A DNA stretch of 64,000 nt. Source: JAJEAO01 sp963667635. GTDB lineage: Bacteria > Acidobacteriota > Vicinamibacteria > Marinacidobacterales > Marinacidobacteraceae. Shown here piece by piece: positions 45,545 to 54,092 of this stretch; the stretch's first letter is position 1; each line of letters starts with the position of its first letter. Both the position numbers and the translations under genes were made by a program. The stretch spans positions 1,798,001 to 1,862,000 of the forward strand of contig OZ246946.1 of assembly GCA_965232015.1 (NCBI GenBank). Direction: 5' to 3'. The notes beneath the pieces are model-generated. The model was not told the origin of the DNA and made no database searches. It saw only the letters and a program-made list of their open reading frames with translations.

Positions 45545-45573
45545 AATATAGACCGGTCCGCATCGCATGTCAA
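45545..45573 (-). promoter_or_regulatory. Sigma-70-like promoter for the Hsp20 gene
   Basis: On the minus strand TTGACA (45573-45568), a 17-bp spacer and TATATT (45550-45545). This is a near-perfect housekeeping promoter, unusual in such GC-rich DNA. It points at the Hsp20 start. TTAGGACTC nearby resembles half of a CIRCE box, but the second half is missing. Confidence 0.6.
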
Positions 45574-45706
45574 GCAGTACGGCGCAGATTATCTGAGTTG
45601 TTAGGACTCATTCCTCTAAGACGCGGGACTCGCGTTGACGCTCCGCGGAGGATCTCCTACGATCCCGCCACCTGCGGCGGCCGGATCCGCCGCGAGAGGA
45701 GCTGTC

Positions 45707-46723
45707 GTGCGCATCGGGATCAACGGCTTCGGCCGCATCGGGCGGAACATCTTCCGCACCGCTCTCGAAGACCCGGACTTCGAAGTCGTGGCGGTGAACG
45801 ACCTCACCGACGTGGAGACCCTGGTGCACCTGCTCCGGTACGACTCGGTGGCCGGCGCCCTGCCCGGCCCGGTGCGGGTAGAGGACGACGCCTTCGTCGT
45901 CGAGACCGCATCAGGCGGCGAGAAGCGCGTCCACGTCCTCTCCGAGCGCGATCCGGCGGCCCTCCCGTGGGGCGACCTCGGGGTCGCCGTGGCCGTCGAG
46001 TCCACCGGGCTGTTCACCGCCCGCGAGAACGCTGCGAAGCATCTGACCGCCGGGGCGCAGAAGGTCGTCGTGTCGGCGCCGTCCAAGGGCGCCGACCTCA
46101 CGGTCGTGATGGGCGTGAACCATGAAAGCTACGACCCGGAGCGCCACCACATCCTTTCGAATGCTTCGTGCACCACGAACTGTCTCGCGCCGGTGGCGAA
46201 GGTGCTTCACCAGGAGTTCGGGCTGGCCAAGGGGATCATGACCACGGTCCACTCCTACACCAACGGCCAGCGCCTCCTCGATCTACCGCACCGGGATCTC
46301 CGGCGGGGTCGGGCCGCCGCCGTCAACATGATCCCGACCTCCACCGGCGCCGCCCGGGCGGTCACCGTCGTGCTCCCCGAACTCGAAGGGCGGCTCGACG
46401 GGATCTCCGTTCGGGTGCCGACACCCAACGTCTCGCTGACCGATTTGACCGCGCTCCTCGAGCGCCCGGCCTCCGCCGACGAGGTGAACGCCGCCTTCAC
46501 CGACGCCGCCGAGGGCTCGCTCGAGGGCATCCTCGCGGTGTCCACCGAGCCGCTGGTCTCGGTGGACTTCCAGGGCAATTCCCACTCCTCGATCGTGGAC
46601 GCGCCGTTCACCAAGATCGTGGACGGCGACGCGCTCAAGGTGCTCGCCTGGTACGACAACGAGTGGGGCTTCTCCTGCCGCGTCCGGGATCTGATCCGGC
46701 ATATCGGAGCCCGCGGCGTCTGA
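45707..46723 (+). CDS. gap: Glyceraldehyde-3-phosphate dehydrogenase, type I
   Basis: 338-aa glycolytic/gluconeogenic enzyme. NAD motif RIGINGFGRIGRN, catalytic Cys in SNASCTTNCLAP, partner His in TVHSYTNGQ, and WYDNEWGFSCR at the C-terminus. GTG 45707 is chosen because GAGAGGAG precedes it and it begins the conserved domain. It is separate from pgk-tpiA, which lies 3.7 kb away on the same strand. Confidence 0.97.
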   Translation: MRIGINGFGRIGRNIFRTALEDPDFEVVAVNDLTDVETLVHLLRYDSVAGALPGPVRVEDDAFVVETASGGEKRVHVLSERDPAALPWGDLGVAVAVESTGLFTARENAAKHLTAGAQKVVVSAPSKGADLTVVMGVNHESYDPERHHILSNASCTTNCLAPVAKVLHQEFGLAKGIMTTVHSYTNGQRLLDLPHRDLRRGRAAAVNMIPTSTGAARAVTVVLPELEGRLDGISVRVPTPNVSLTDLTALLERPASADEVNAAFTDAAEGSLEGILAVSTEPLVSVDFQGNSHSSIVDAPFTKIVDGDALKVLAWYDNEWGFSCRVRDLIRHIGARGV

Positions 46724-46736
46724 CCGACGGACGGGC

Positions 46737-47300
46737 TCAGGACCTCTCCCGGCGGGGCCTCGGAGGACGAAGCGCGCCGCTGACGCCCGCTTCGGTTTCG
46801 ATGACCCGGCCGTAGAGCCAGATCAGATCGGACATCCGGTTCAGGAGCGCCAGCCGGACCGGCATCCGCGACCCCGCCGCCTTCGACAACCGCACCACCG
46901 TCCGCTCGGCTCGCCGGCAGGCGGTGCGGGCCACGTCCATCGCCGCCGCCGCGGCGTGGCCCCCGGGAAGCGCCCAATCCCGGAGCATCCCTTCGCGCTG
47001 CTCGAGCCGGTGAACCTCCGCGGTCACTTCCTCGAGCAGCGCCGACAGCTCTTCGCGGGCGCTGGCGTCGCGCTGTTCCGGCGGCGCCCCGAGTTGGGCC
47101 GCCACCGTGAACAGGGCGCGCTGGAGATGCTCCACGCGGTCGCAGATCGAAGGGACGGGGCACAGGGCGCGGGCGAAGCCCATCGCGGCGCCGAACTCGT
47201 CGAGCGCCCCCAGCGCTTCCGCCTCGAGGGATCCCTTGGAGACCCGGCCGGAGCCGAACTGGGTCGTCCCGCCGTCGCCGCGCGTGGTCGAGATGCTCAT
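46737..47300 (-). CDS. Cob(I)alamin adenosyltransferase, PduO type
   Basis: 187-aa enzyme transferring adenosyl from ATP to cob(I)alamin. The N-terminal ATP motif is STTRGDGGTTQFGSGRVSK; ALDEFGAAMGFAR and the C-terminal RRAERTVVRLS match the PduO/human MMAB type. ATG 47300 is ten bases after the receptor stop, so it is second in a B12-regulated operon. It would turn imported cobalamin into the coenzyme form. Confidence 0.93.
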   Translation of the reverse strand: MSISTTRGDGGTTQFGSGRVSKGSLEAEALGALDEFGAAMGFARALCPVPSICDRVEHLQRALFTVAAQLGAPPEQRDASAREELSALLEEVTAEVHRLEQREGMLRDWALPGGHAAAAAMDVARTACRRAERTVVRLSKAAGSRMPVRLALLNRMSDLIWLYGRVIETEAGVSGALRPPRPRRERS

Positions 47301-47310
47301 CGGTCCGATC

Positions 47311-49740
47311 TCAGTTGCGCCACTCGAGCTGGAGACGGGCCACGCGACCAAGCGCCTGGAACCCTCCACTGGTGTAGGCGGCGTCATCGAACGCGTCCCG
47401 CACGATCGCCCGAATCCGGATGCCGGCGCCGAGATCGAAGCCCGCTGCGAGGTCGAGCCGGCGCATTCCCGGAAACCGGAAGACCAAGGTTCCGAAGGTC
47501 ACCGGATCGAAGAGAGGCGCGTACATCGCCGAGGTCAAGTGGAGGTCGGCACTCCACACCAAGCGCTCGCGGAGAGTACCGGAGAGGAGAAGGCCGCCCT
47601 GGACCGGGGGGCTCAGCCAATCGGATTCGAGGGCGTCGGGAGCGTTCTCGGGGGGATCGGCGTGAGTCCAGGTCGCGTGGAGCGTCCCCCGGGTCCGGGC
47701 GGGCAGCACGAAGTGAAGCGCCGTTTCGACGCCCTGCGCCGTCCCCGCTTCGGTGTTCTCGTAGCCGCTCCGGCGACCGAACGGGTCGGTGGTGGCGTCG
47801 AACGAGCCGAAAGCGATGATCTGCGGCCGCTGGGAGCGGAAGTACGCCGCCCGGATCCCGGCGCTTCGGTCCCGGGTCTCCGCCGAGAACCCGATGTCGA
47901 AGGTCGAGGTGAGTTCCGGCGCGAGGGAGGGATCGCCGTACACCGAGTAGCCGAACGACGAGTAGAAGGTCCCGAACCGTTCGTAGAGCGACGGCGCCCG
48001 GAAGCCGCGCCCCCACGAGCCGCGAAGCCGGAGCCCCTCGCCCACGGCGACCGAGGCCGATGCGTCACCGGTCACCGCGCCCGCGCTCACCGGCGGGAGG
48101 GCCCCCCGCCATGGACTCCCCTCGGGAGGCGTCAGTTCCGCATCCCGGATGTCGAAGCGCTGGGCCCGGAGCGCTCCGCGAAGCGAGGCTGCCCCGACGG
48201 TCGTCTCGGCCTGTGCGAAACCGGAAACGCTCGACTGTCCCAGGTCGGTGCGGAACCCGGGGTTGATCGTCTCCGCGGTTTCGCGTTCCATCTCGCCCCC
48301 CACGATGAACCGGCCTGCGCCCCGGAACACGTCCCCGCGAAGCGCGGCGCTCCGGACCGTGCCGGCGTAGGAGATGGTCCGGATCGCCGACGGATCCCAC
48401 GGACTCGGCCCGGCCGGGCCGTCGTCGTTCTCCCGCCGGGTCCTCAAGTCCTGGAGCCGCGCGCTCCACGCGAAGCCATCGGCAACAGCGTGGTCGAGCC
48501 GGACCAGAGTGGAGCGGAAGTTGGTCCGCTGCTCCGCGTCCGGGTCGTTCGCCGAAGGCAGGAAGGTGGCGCTCCCCGGGTCGAGGGCTTCCAGAGGGGT
48601 CCCGCCCTCGTAGGCCGCTAGGATGCCGGGGGAGGCGGCCACGGCGTCCACGATGCCGGGCCCCAGCCCCGAGAACGGGTTCGGGCTCTCGTTGAGGCCA
48701 ACGCTCGAGTTCGAGTACAGGCCGCGCGCCGAAACCCGCAGCGAGGAGCCGAGACGCCACCCGGCGCGCAAGGCCGCGGTGCGGTTCACGAACGGATCGT
48801 CGCCGTCCGCTCCCTCGGTGACGCCGACGTGACCCAGTCCGATCGAGACGTTCCCTCGAGAACCGCCTGGACCGAGCCCGACGCCCCAGTCCGCCCGGAT
48901 CGCCTGGTGACCCTTCTGTCCGAAGCCGCCGGCCAGTCGCGTCGCGTCACCCCCCGAACCGGAGCGGGTCACGATCTGGAGCACTCCGCCGATGCCGCTG
49001 CTGCCGTAGAGCGTGGAACCGCCGCCGCGCCGCACCTCGATCCGTTCGACCCCGACGAGCCCGAGCGAGGGCAACAGCGAGATCGCATCTCCACGGATAG
49101 CCACCGTGTCCCGCAGCGGAGCCCCGTCCACGATGACCGCCGTGGAGGAAGCGGGGAGCCCCCGGATCTGGAAGTGGGCGAGACGGCCGGGCCCGCCGTC
49201 CTGGCGGATAAGCGTCCCCGGAATCCCGCGGAGGGCCTCCGGGACGGACCACTCCCCGCGCGCTTCGAGCGACTCCGCGGAGAGCGAGTCCACGAAGGTT
49301 CCGGCATCGGCCTCGCGCCGAGGAGCGAACGCCGTGGATACGACGACGGATTCGCGAACGGCGGCGAACCGAAGGGTCAGCTCGACCGGATCGGCCCCAC
49401 CCCCGCGTATTTCGACCTCCACCGGAGAGGCCGACAGGTCGGCGGAACGGGCGGATACGAGGTAGAGCCCGTCCGCCACCTCGGCGAAGCGCGCCGTCCC
49501 CGCTTCGTCGGTACGGGCGGACACGCGGACGCCGCCGGCGATCGCCTCGATGGTGACGGTCGCGGCCGCCGCAGGACGTCCGGCGGCGTCCTCGACCAGC
49601 ACCGGCAGCCCCGTTGGGGACTGCGGAACCGCGAGGGCGGTTGTCGCCGCGAGCAGCGTGACGGCGGCCGCCGCGAGCCGAAGGCGGGCCCGGCGTCCGG
49701 AGGGGGGATCAGCCGCGGAGGCTGATGGGAAAAACGACAT
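47311..49740 (-). CDS. TonB-dependent receptor, BtuB-like
   Basis: About 809-aa outer-membrane receptor. After a signal peptide (LRLAAAAVTLLAATTALAVP) comes a carboxypeptidase-regulatory-like domain. A plug follows (SVPEALRGIPGTLIRQDGG, FQIRGLPASSTAVIVDGAPL, VERIEVRRGGGSTLYGSSGI) and then a long beta-barrel. ATG 49740 has GGAGGA upstream. A cobalamin riboswitch precedes it and an adenosyltransferase follows, so B12 or another corrinoid is the expected ligand. Confidence 0.92.
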   Translation of the reverse strand: MSFFPSASAADPPSGRRARLRLAAAAVTLLAATTALAVPQSPTGLPVLVEDAAGRPAAAATVTIEAIAGGVRVSARTDEAGTARFAEVADGLYLVSARSADLSASPVEVEIRGGGADPVELTLRFAAVRESVVVSTAFAPRREADAGTFVDSLSAESLEARGEWSVPEALRGIPGTLIRQDGGPGRLAHFQIRGLPASSTAVIVDGAPLRDTVAIRGDAISLLPSLGLVGVERIEVRRGGGSTLYGSSGIGGVLQIVTRSGSGGDATRLAGGFGQKGHQAIRADWGVGLGPGGSRGNVSIGLGHVGVTEGADGDDPFVNRTAALRAGWRLGSSLRVSARGLYSNSSVGLNESPNPFSGLGPGIVDAVAASPGILAAYEGGTPLEALDPGSATFLPSANDPDAEQRTNFRSTLVRLDHAVADGFAWSARLQDLRTRRENDDGPAGPSPWDPSAIRTISYAGTVRSAALRGDVFRGAGRFIVGGEMERETAETINPGFRTDLGQSSVSGFAQAETTVGAASLRGALRAQRFDIRDAELTPPEGSPWRGALPPVSAGAVTGDASASVAVGEGLRLRGSWGRGFRAPSLYERFGTFYSSFGYSVYGDPSLAPELTSTFDIGFSAETRDRSAGIRAAYFRSQRPQIIAFGSFDATTDPFGRRSGYENTEAGTAQGVETALHFVLPARTRGTLHATWTHADPPENAPDALESDWLSPPVQGGLLLSGTLRERLVWSADLHLTSAMYAPLFDPVTFGTLVFRFPGMRRLDLAAGFDLGAGIRIRAIVRDAFDDAAYTSGGFQALGRVARLQLEWRN

Positions 49741-49884
49741 GGGAGAGTCCTCCGTGAAACACGGGAGTCCCTCCGCGTGGGGCAAACCCGGATGCGGCCC
49801 GCATCGGCCGTCCGGCGGCGCAAAGGTGCGTTGGTCTCAAATGAACCGGCTCCCTTCCCAGCGAAGAGGTGGTGGGGTTCCGGA

Positions 49885-50105
49885 CCTCGGGCAGGTCTCC
49901 TGACTCACGGAATGGACGCGCGCAAGCGGCGTCCCGCCCTTCCCCCCTTCCCCCCGGCGCGCCGGGAGTGGGCGCCGTCCCGAGAACGGGACGGCCGGGT
50001 CGGGCTCCTATCCGATCACAGTGGCGTGGGCCGTCCGGGATTCGCACCCGGTTCCCTCTTCGCTCCCCCGGGCGGCGAACCACCCTCGGGAGAACCTGAA
50101 GTCCA
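49885..50105 (-). promoter_or_regulatory. Cobalamin riboswitch
   Basis: Read on the minus strand, it starts with AGGTTCTCCCGAGGG, then GAGGGAACCGGGTGCGAATC and CGGACGG, CCACGCCACTGTGATCGG, and ends with GAGTCAGGAGACCTGCC at 49906-49890. These are the conserved blocks of the AdoCbl aptamer, including the B12 box. It lies about 145 bp before the BtuB-like start and should switch the receptor-adenosyltransferase operon off when cobalamin is plentiful. Confidence 0.93.
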
Positions 50106-50146
50106 ATGTGTGGACGGGGAGAGTACCCGAGAGGCGCGACGGCGGG

Positions 50147-50415
50147 GAAATTGCCGGACTGGAGTCCGGCGCCAGTTCTCCCGGTGGGGGCCCGGCATGA
50201 GACTGGAGTCCGGCGCGCCGGCAAGGTGTGGAGCGCCACTCTCCAGAGTGGCACCGGGATGCGCACTCCGCCTCGTGAATTGCCGGACTGGAGTCCGGCG
50301 CCAGTGCTCCCGGTGGGGGCCCGGCATGAGACTGGAGTCCGGCGCCAGTTCTCCCGGTGGGGGCCCGGCATGAGACTGGAGTCCGGCGCCAGTTCTCCCG
50401 GTGGGGGCCCGGCCT
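50147..50415. repeat. 44-bp tandem repeats and palindromes before pgk
   Basis: Units of 44 bp start at 50158, 50287, 50331 and 50375, with a broken unit at 50202. Key words are ACTGGAGTCCGGCGCCAG and CTCCCGGTGGGGGCCC; the last three are directly contiguous. Between them is GGAGCGCCACTCTCCAGAGTGGC, a palindrome shared with 55010-55075. No unique spacers separate the units, so it is not a CRISPR array. Confidence 0.88.
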
Positions 50416-50435
50416 GCGGATAAGGTTCGCGCGGC

Positions 50436-51650
50436 ATGGCCGCCCCCGCCCGCAAGCTGCGTCTGGCGGACCTCGACCTGCGCGGGCGGCGACTTCTGCT
50501 GCGCACCGATCTGAACATCCCGCTGTCGGCCGGGACGGTCGCCGACGACACCCGCATCCGCGCGGCGGCGCCCGCGGTTCGTACGGCTCTTCGGGCCGGC
50601 GCGGCGGTCGTCGTGGCCTCTCATGGCGGCCGGCCGCGAGGGCGCGTCGTTCCGGCGCTGAGCCTCCGGCCGGTGGCGGCGCGACTCGCGGAACGGGTCG
50701 GATCGCCGGTCCGATTCCACGACCCGCCCGTCGGCTACGGGTCGGAGCCCGACGTCCCGGTGCTGGCGGAGGGGGAGACCCTGTTGCTGGAGAACCTGCG
50801 CTTTCATCCGGGTGAGACGGCCAACGACCCGGCGTTCGCCACCCGGCTGGCGCAGTTCGGCGACGAGTACGCGAACGACGCCTTCGGGACGGTCCACCGG
50901 GCTCACGCCTCGGTGGAGGCGTGCGCCCGACGATTCCCGAGGGCCGCCGCCGGACCCCTGCTCGAGACCGAGCTCGCCGCGCTGGACGCGGTGTTCCGGG
51001 ACCCGCCGCGCCCGTTCGTCGCGGTGCTCGGAGGCGCCAAGGTCTCCGACAAGCTCCCGGTGATTCGTTCGCTGCTCGCCCACGCCGACCAGATCCTGAT
51101 CGGGGGCGCGATGGCCTACACGTTCCTTCTCGCCCGTGGCTTTCCGGTCGGACGCTCGCTGGTCGAGCCGGGACAGGCGGGCGAGGCGGAGGCGTTGCTC
51201 GAGCGGCACGGCGACCGACTGACCCTGCCGACCGATCACCGGGTCGCGTCCGGCCCGGATGCCGCAGACGGCAAGTCGCTCCCGGTCAGCGAGACGCCGG
51301 ATGACGCGATGGGGCTCGACATCGGACCGCGCAGCGCGGCAGCGTTCGCGGCGGCCGTGCGCCGCGCCCGGACCGTCGTGTGGAACGGCCCGATGGGTCT
51401 GTTCGAGAACCCGGCGTTTCGCGCCGGAACGATTGCGGTCGCGGAAGCGGCTGCCGACGCCACCGCCCGGGGCGCCCGGACCATCGTCGGAGGCGGCGAC
51501 TCGGCCGCCGCCATCCGACGGGCCGGAGTCGCCGACCGGATCGGCCACCTGTCCACCGGCGGGGGGGCGTCGCTCGCCTTCCTCGCCGGGAAACGACTCC
51601 CGGGAGTCGAAGCGCTCCCGGACCGACCAGCTCGGGAGGGGATCGGATGA
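50436..51650 (+). CDS. pgk: Phosphoglycerate kinase
   Basis: 404 aa; transfers phosphate from 1,3-bisphosphoglycerate to ADP. LLLRTDLNIPL replaces the more usual RVDLNVPL, and SHGGRPRG replaces SHLGRP; the core Arg, Asp, Asn and His are kept. LENLRFHPGE, AVLGGAKVSDKL, VVWNGPMGLFE and IVGGGDSAAAI are typical. ATG 50436. Its TGA overlaps the tpiA ATG. Confidence 0.95.
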   Translation: MAAPARKLRLADLDLRGRRLLLRTDLNIPLSAGTVADDTRIRAAAPAVRTALRAGAAVVVASHGGRPRGRVVPALSLRPVAARLAERVGSPVRFHDPPVGYGSEPDVPVLAEGETLLLENLRFHPGETANDPAFATRLAQFGDEYANDAFGTVHRAHASVEACARRFPRAAAGPLLETELAALDAVFRDPPRPFVAVLGGAKVSDKLPVIRSLLAHADQILIGGAMAYTFLLARGFPVGRSLVEPGQAGEAEALLERHGDRLTLPTDHRVASGPDAADGKSLPVSETPDDAMGLDIGPRSAAAFAAAVRRARTVVWNGPMGLFENPAFRAGTIAVAEAAADATARGARTIVGGGDSAAAIRRAGVADRIGHLSTGGGASLAFLAGKRLPGVEALPDRPAREGIG

Positions 51651-52423
51651 CCGCGACCCAGCCAGACCGCCGTCCGTTCGTGATCGGCAACTGGAAGATG
51701 CACAGGACCGGACCGGAAGCGGCCGAGCTGGTGGCCCGGATCTCGGCCGGGCTCGGCGGACTGGGGGCCGAGGTGGGCGTGGCGCCCGCGTTCCCGGCGC
51801 TCGATCCGGCCGGGCGGGAGATCGCCCGGATCGGCAGCCCCCTGCGGCTCGTCGCTCAGGATGTCTTCCCCGAACCGGAAGGCGCCTTCACCGGCGCCGT
51901 CTCCGCCAGGATGCTCGCCGCCGCCGGCTGCTCCTGCGTGCTCGTCGGGCACTCCGAGCGCCGCCAGGTCTTCGGCGACGACGACGCGCTCGTGCGCCGG
52001 AAGGTGGAGGCGGTGCTCCGCGAGGGGATGATCCCCATCCTCTGTGTCGGAGAGACGCTCGCCGAGCGCGACGCCGGGGACGCGGAAGCGGTGGTCGGGA
52101 GACAGCTCGAGGCCGGCGCCGGGGGACTCCCGGAGCCGGGCCTCGCCGCGCTCGTGATCGCCTATGAACCGGTCTGGGCCATCGGGACCGGCCGGACCGC
52201 GACGCCCGAAACCGCCGAGACCATGGCGGCCGCGGTTCGGCGCCGATTCGCCGCTCTCGCCGGCGAAACGGCGGCCTCCCGGGTGCGAATCCTTTACGGC
52301 GGCTCGGCGAACGGGGATAATGCCGCTGACATTCTGGCCGGGCCGAACGTGGACGGTGTGCTGGTGGGCGGAGCGAGCCTGCGAGCCGCGTCCTTCCTGA
52401 GTATCTGTAGCACCGCCGGATGA
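51647..52423 (+). CDS. tpiA: Triose-phosphate isomerase
   Basis: 258-aa TIM barrel. Catalytic residues: Lys in IGNWKMH, His in VLVGHSERR, Glu in AYEPVWAIGTG. The phosphate loops are YGGSANGDN and GVLVGGASL. ATG 51647 overlaps the pgk stop by 4 bp. secG follows 19 bp later. Confidence 0.96.
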   Translation: MTATQPDRRPFVIGNWKMHRTGPEAAELVARISAGLGGLGAEVGVAPAFPALDPAGREIARIGSPLRLVAQDVFPEPEGAFTGAVSARMLAAAGCSCVLVGHSERRQVFGDDDALVRRKVEAVLREGMIPILCVGETLAERDAGDAEAVVGRQLEAGAGGLPEPGLAALVIAYEPVWAIGTGRTATPETAETMAAAVRRRFAALAGETAASRVRILYGGSANGDNAADILAGPNVDGVLVGGASLRAASFLSICSTAG

Positions 52424-52442
52424 GCCGGCGCCCCCGGCAGGG

Positions 52443-52844
52443 ATGACCCCCATGACGATCCTCCTCACCATCCTCCACGTCCTGATCTGCGCCTTCCTGA
52501 TCCTCGTGGTCCTCACCCAGCAGGGGAAGGGACAGGATCTGGCCAGCGCCTTCGGCGGGGCCGGAACCCAGGCGGCGTTCGGAGCGCGCGGCACCGCCAC
52601 TCTGCTGACCAAGATCACCGCCGGCACCGCCGCGGCGTTCATGGTGACCTCGCTACTGCTCGGCTACGCGAGCTCGGACGAGAGCGAACGCACCGTTGTG
52701 GACGACATCGGCGTCGCGCCGATCGAGGCGCCCGCGGAGGAGGAAGCCGCACCCGAGCCCGGGGTCATCGAGGACACCGACCCGGGTCTCGCCGCCCCCG
52801 AGGAGCCGGAACCAGGCGAGAGCGAAGAAGAGCCGGAAGCCTGA
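52443..52844 (+). CDS. secG: Preprotein translocase subunit SecG
   Basis: 133 aa. Two membrane spans (ILLTILHVLICAFLILVVLT and GTAAAFMVTSLLLGY) are separated by the typical QQGKGQDLASAFGG loop. A long acidic tail (about 50 residues rich in Glu, Pro and Ala) extends it past the usual ~75-110 residues. secG next to tpiA is a common bacterial arrangement. Part of the SecYEG protein-export channel. Confidence 0.93.
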   Translation: MTPMTILLTILHVLICAFLILVVLTQQGKGQDLASAFGGAGTQAAFGARGTATLLTKITAGTAAAFMVTSLLLGYASSDESERTVVDDIGVAPIEAPAEEEAAPEPGVIEDTDPGLAAPEEPEPGESEEEPEA

Positions 52845-52856
52845 CGGAGCGCCGGA

Positions 52857-53215
52857 AGGGCGGGCGGGCCGGGGAGAGGGAGCCGAGAATCCATCCGGCC
52901 ACGCCGGATCATGCCGTCGGCGCCGCCAAAGCGGCTCCCCCTCCCCGATCCGCTCGGCGCTCCGCGCCTCAGATCGCAACCTTCGCTCCGCTCCAGGTTG
53001 CGGTCGGCGTTACGTTCTCTCTCGGAGAGGGGAGACAGATCTCCCCTCTCCGAACCCCTCCCCTCTCTTCACCGCGCCGGACTGCCAGCGCGTGCCGGCG
53101 CGCCGGACTCCGCCGGTTCTCCCGGTAGGGGCCCGGCAATTTCCAACCGGAACCAGCCGGCCCGACCCCACCGGCAATTCCCAACCGGAACCAGCCGGCC
53201 CGACCCCGCCGGCCG
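52857..53215. repeat. Dispersed ~280-bp intergenic repeat, intact copy, plus short tandem repeat
   Basis: 52857-53140 is the uninterrupted version of the unit split at 8468-8651 / 10424-10530. It is followed by two tandem ~38-bp copies (53136-53212; AACCGGAACCAGCCGGCCCG shared). No gene seen before the tRNA at 53289. Confidence 0.85.
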
Positions 53216-53288
53216 ACCAACCAGGCTCTCCCGCGCCTATAATTCGCGGGCTACGGCGGACAGCAGCTTCCGGTCCGCCTCACCGCTT

Positions 53289-53374
53289 GCCGAAGTGGTG
53301 GAATGGTAGACACGTGCGCTTGAGGGGCGTATGGGAGTTATCCCGTGGGGGTTCGAGTCCCCCCTTCGGCACCA
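53289..53374 (+). tRNA. tRNA-Leu (anticodon GAG)
   Basis: The acceptor stem GCCGAAG pairs with CTTCGGC, and a class-II long variable arm is present. The anticodon stem TGCGC/GCGTA encloses TTGAGGG with GAG in the middle. The T loop is GGGTTCGAGTCCC and the CCA end is encoded (53372-53374). Reads CUC/CUU leucine codons. Confidence 0.95.
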
Positions 53375-54024
53375 GCGGTCGGCGTCCGCGCCAGCCGGCA
53401 GTGATGCGATGTCCCGTCCGCATCCTCGAGATGCTCCAGCGTCACGCCGGTGAAGCCCAGCCCGGCCAGCCACTCGGCAACCTCGGGACTGCCCGCGTGA
53501 ACGGGCGGCTTCCCGCCGCGCTCCCGGTGGAAGCGGGTGTGATGGTGGTCGGGGGGGAAGTCCTCGTCCACGAGCACGAGCCGTCCGCCGGGAGCGAGCA
53601 CCCGACGCGCCTCGCCGAGACCGCGCCGCGGATCCGCCCAGTGATGGAAGGCGTTCACCGAGAGCACGAGCGTCGCCCACCCGTCTGTCACCGGGAGCCG
53701 TTCGGCCGCCCCCCGACGGACCCGGACCCGACCCATCTGCCCGAGCGACCGCAGCCGGGTCACCGCGCAGCAGGGCCAGGCCGGATCCACCGCCACGACC
53801 CTCACTCCGGGAGCAGCCCGCGCGACGAGCAGGGCCGACTCACCCGGGCCGCAGCCGATGTCCACCACCCGGTCTCCCGCTCGCACTCCGGCCCGCTCGA
53901 CGACCGCAGCGTTCCACGGGCCGCCGTAGTGGCGGATCGAGTAGCCGATCGCCGCCGTCGTCCGGAACGACTTCCACCAGGGCCGATGCCCATGGTCGTG
54001 AGAGTGGTCGCGGTGGTGGGGCAC
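53338..54024 (-). CDS. SAM-dependent methyltransferase, class I
   Basis: 228 aa in the annotated frame. Motif I is VVDIGCGPGESALLVARAAP, followed by VVAVDPAW, and the post-motif LAPGGRLVLVDEDF fits the UbiE-like group. It begins at ATG 54024 with a His-rich start (HHRDHSHDHGHR). The frame continues antisense into the tRNA-Leu gene and ends EGGTRTPTG, the usual artefact of reading a tRNA backwards, so the gene and the tRNA share their ends. Substrate unknown. Confidence 0.82.
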   Translation of the reverse strand: MPHHRDHSHDHGHRPWWKSFRTTAAIGYSIRHYGGPWNAAVVERAGVRAGDRVVDIGCGPGESALLVARAAPGVRVVAVDPAWPCCAVTRLRSLGQMGRVRVRRGAAERLPVTDGWATLVLSVNAFHHWADPRRGLGEARRVLAPGGRLVLVDEDFPPDHHHTRFHRERGGKPPVHAGSPEVAEWLAGLGFTGVTLEHLEDADGTSHHCRLARTPTAGAEGGTRTPTG

Positions 54025-54092
54025 GGACAGCTCGGCCGCGGAGCGTAACCGGTCGCGGAGCGGCGGCCGGGGCTCCGATATCGTTGGACGTC

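Noticed and set aside
45580..45620. CIRCE heat-shock operator near Hsp20
   Set aside because: Only one half-site-like word (TTAGGACTC) is present; the matching inverted half at the right spacing is missing.
50158..50415. Possible CRISPR array from 44-bp repeats
   Set aside because: The best-conserved units are directly contiguous with no unique spacers, and the same unit occurs in other gaps of the window. No cas gene was seen.
53376..54048. + strand frame over the methyltransferase
   Set aside because: Antisense shadow; the minus strand carries clear AdoMet motifs.
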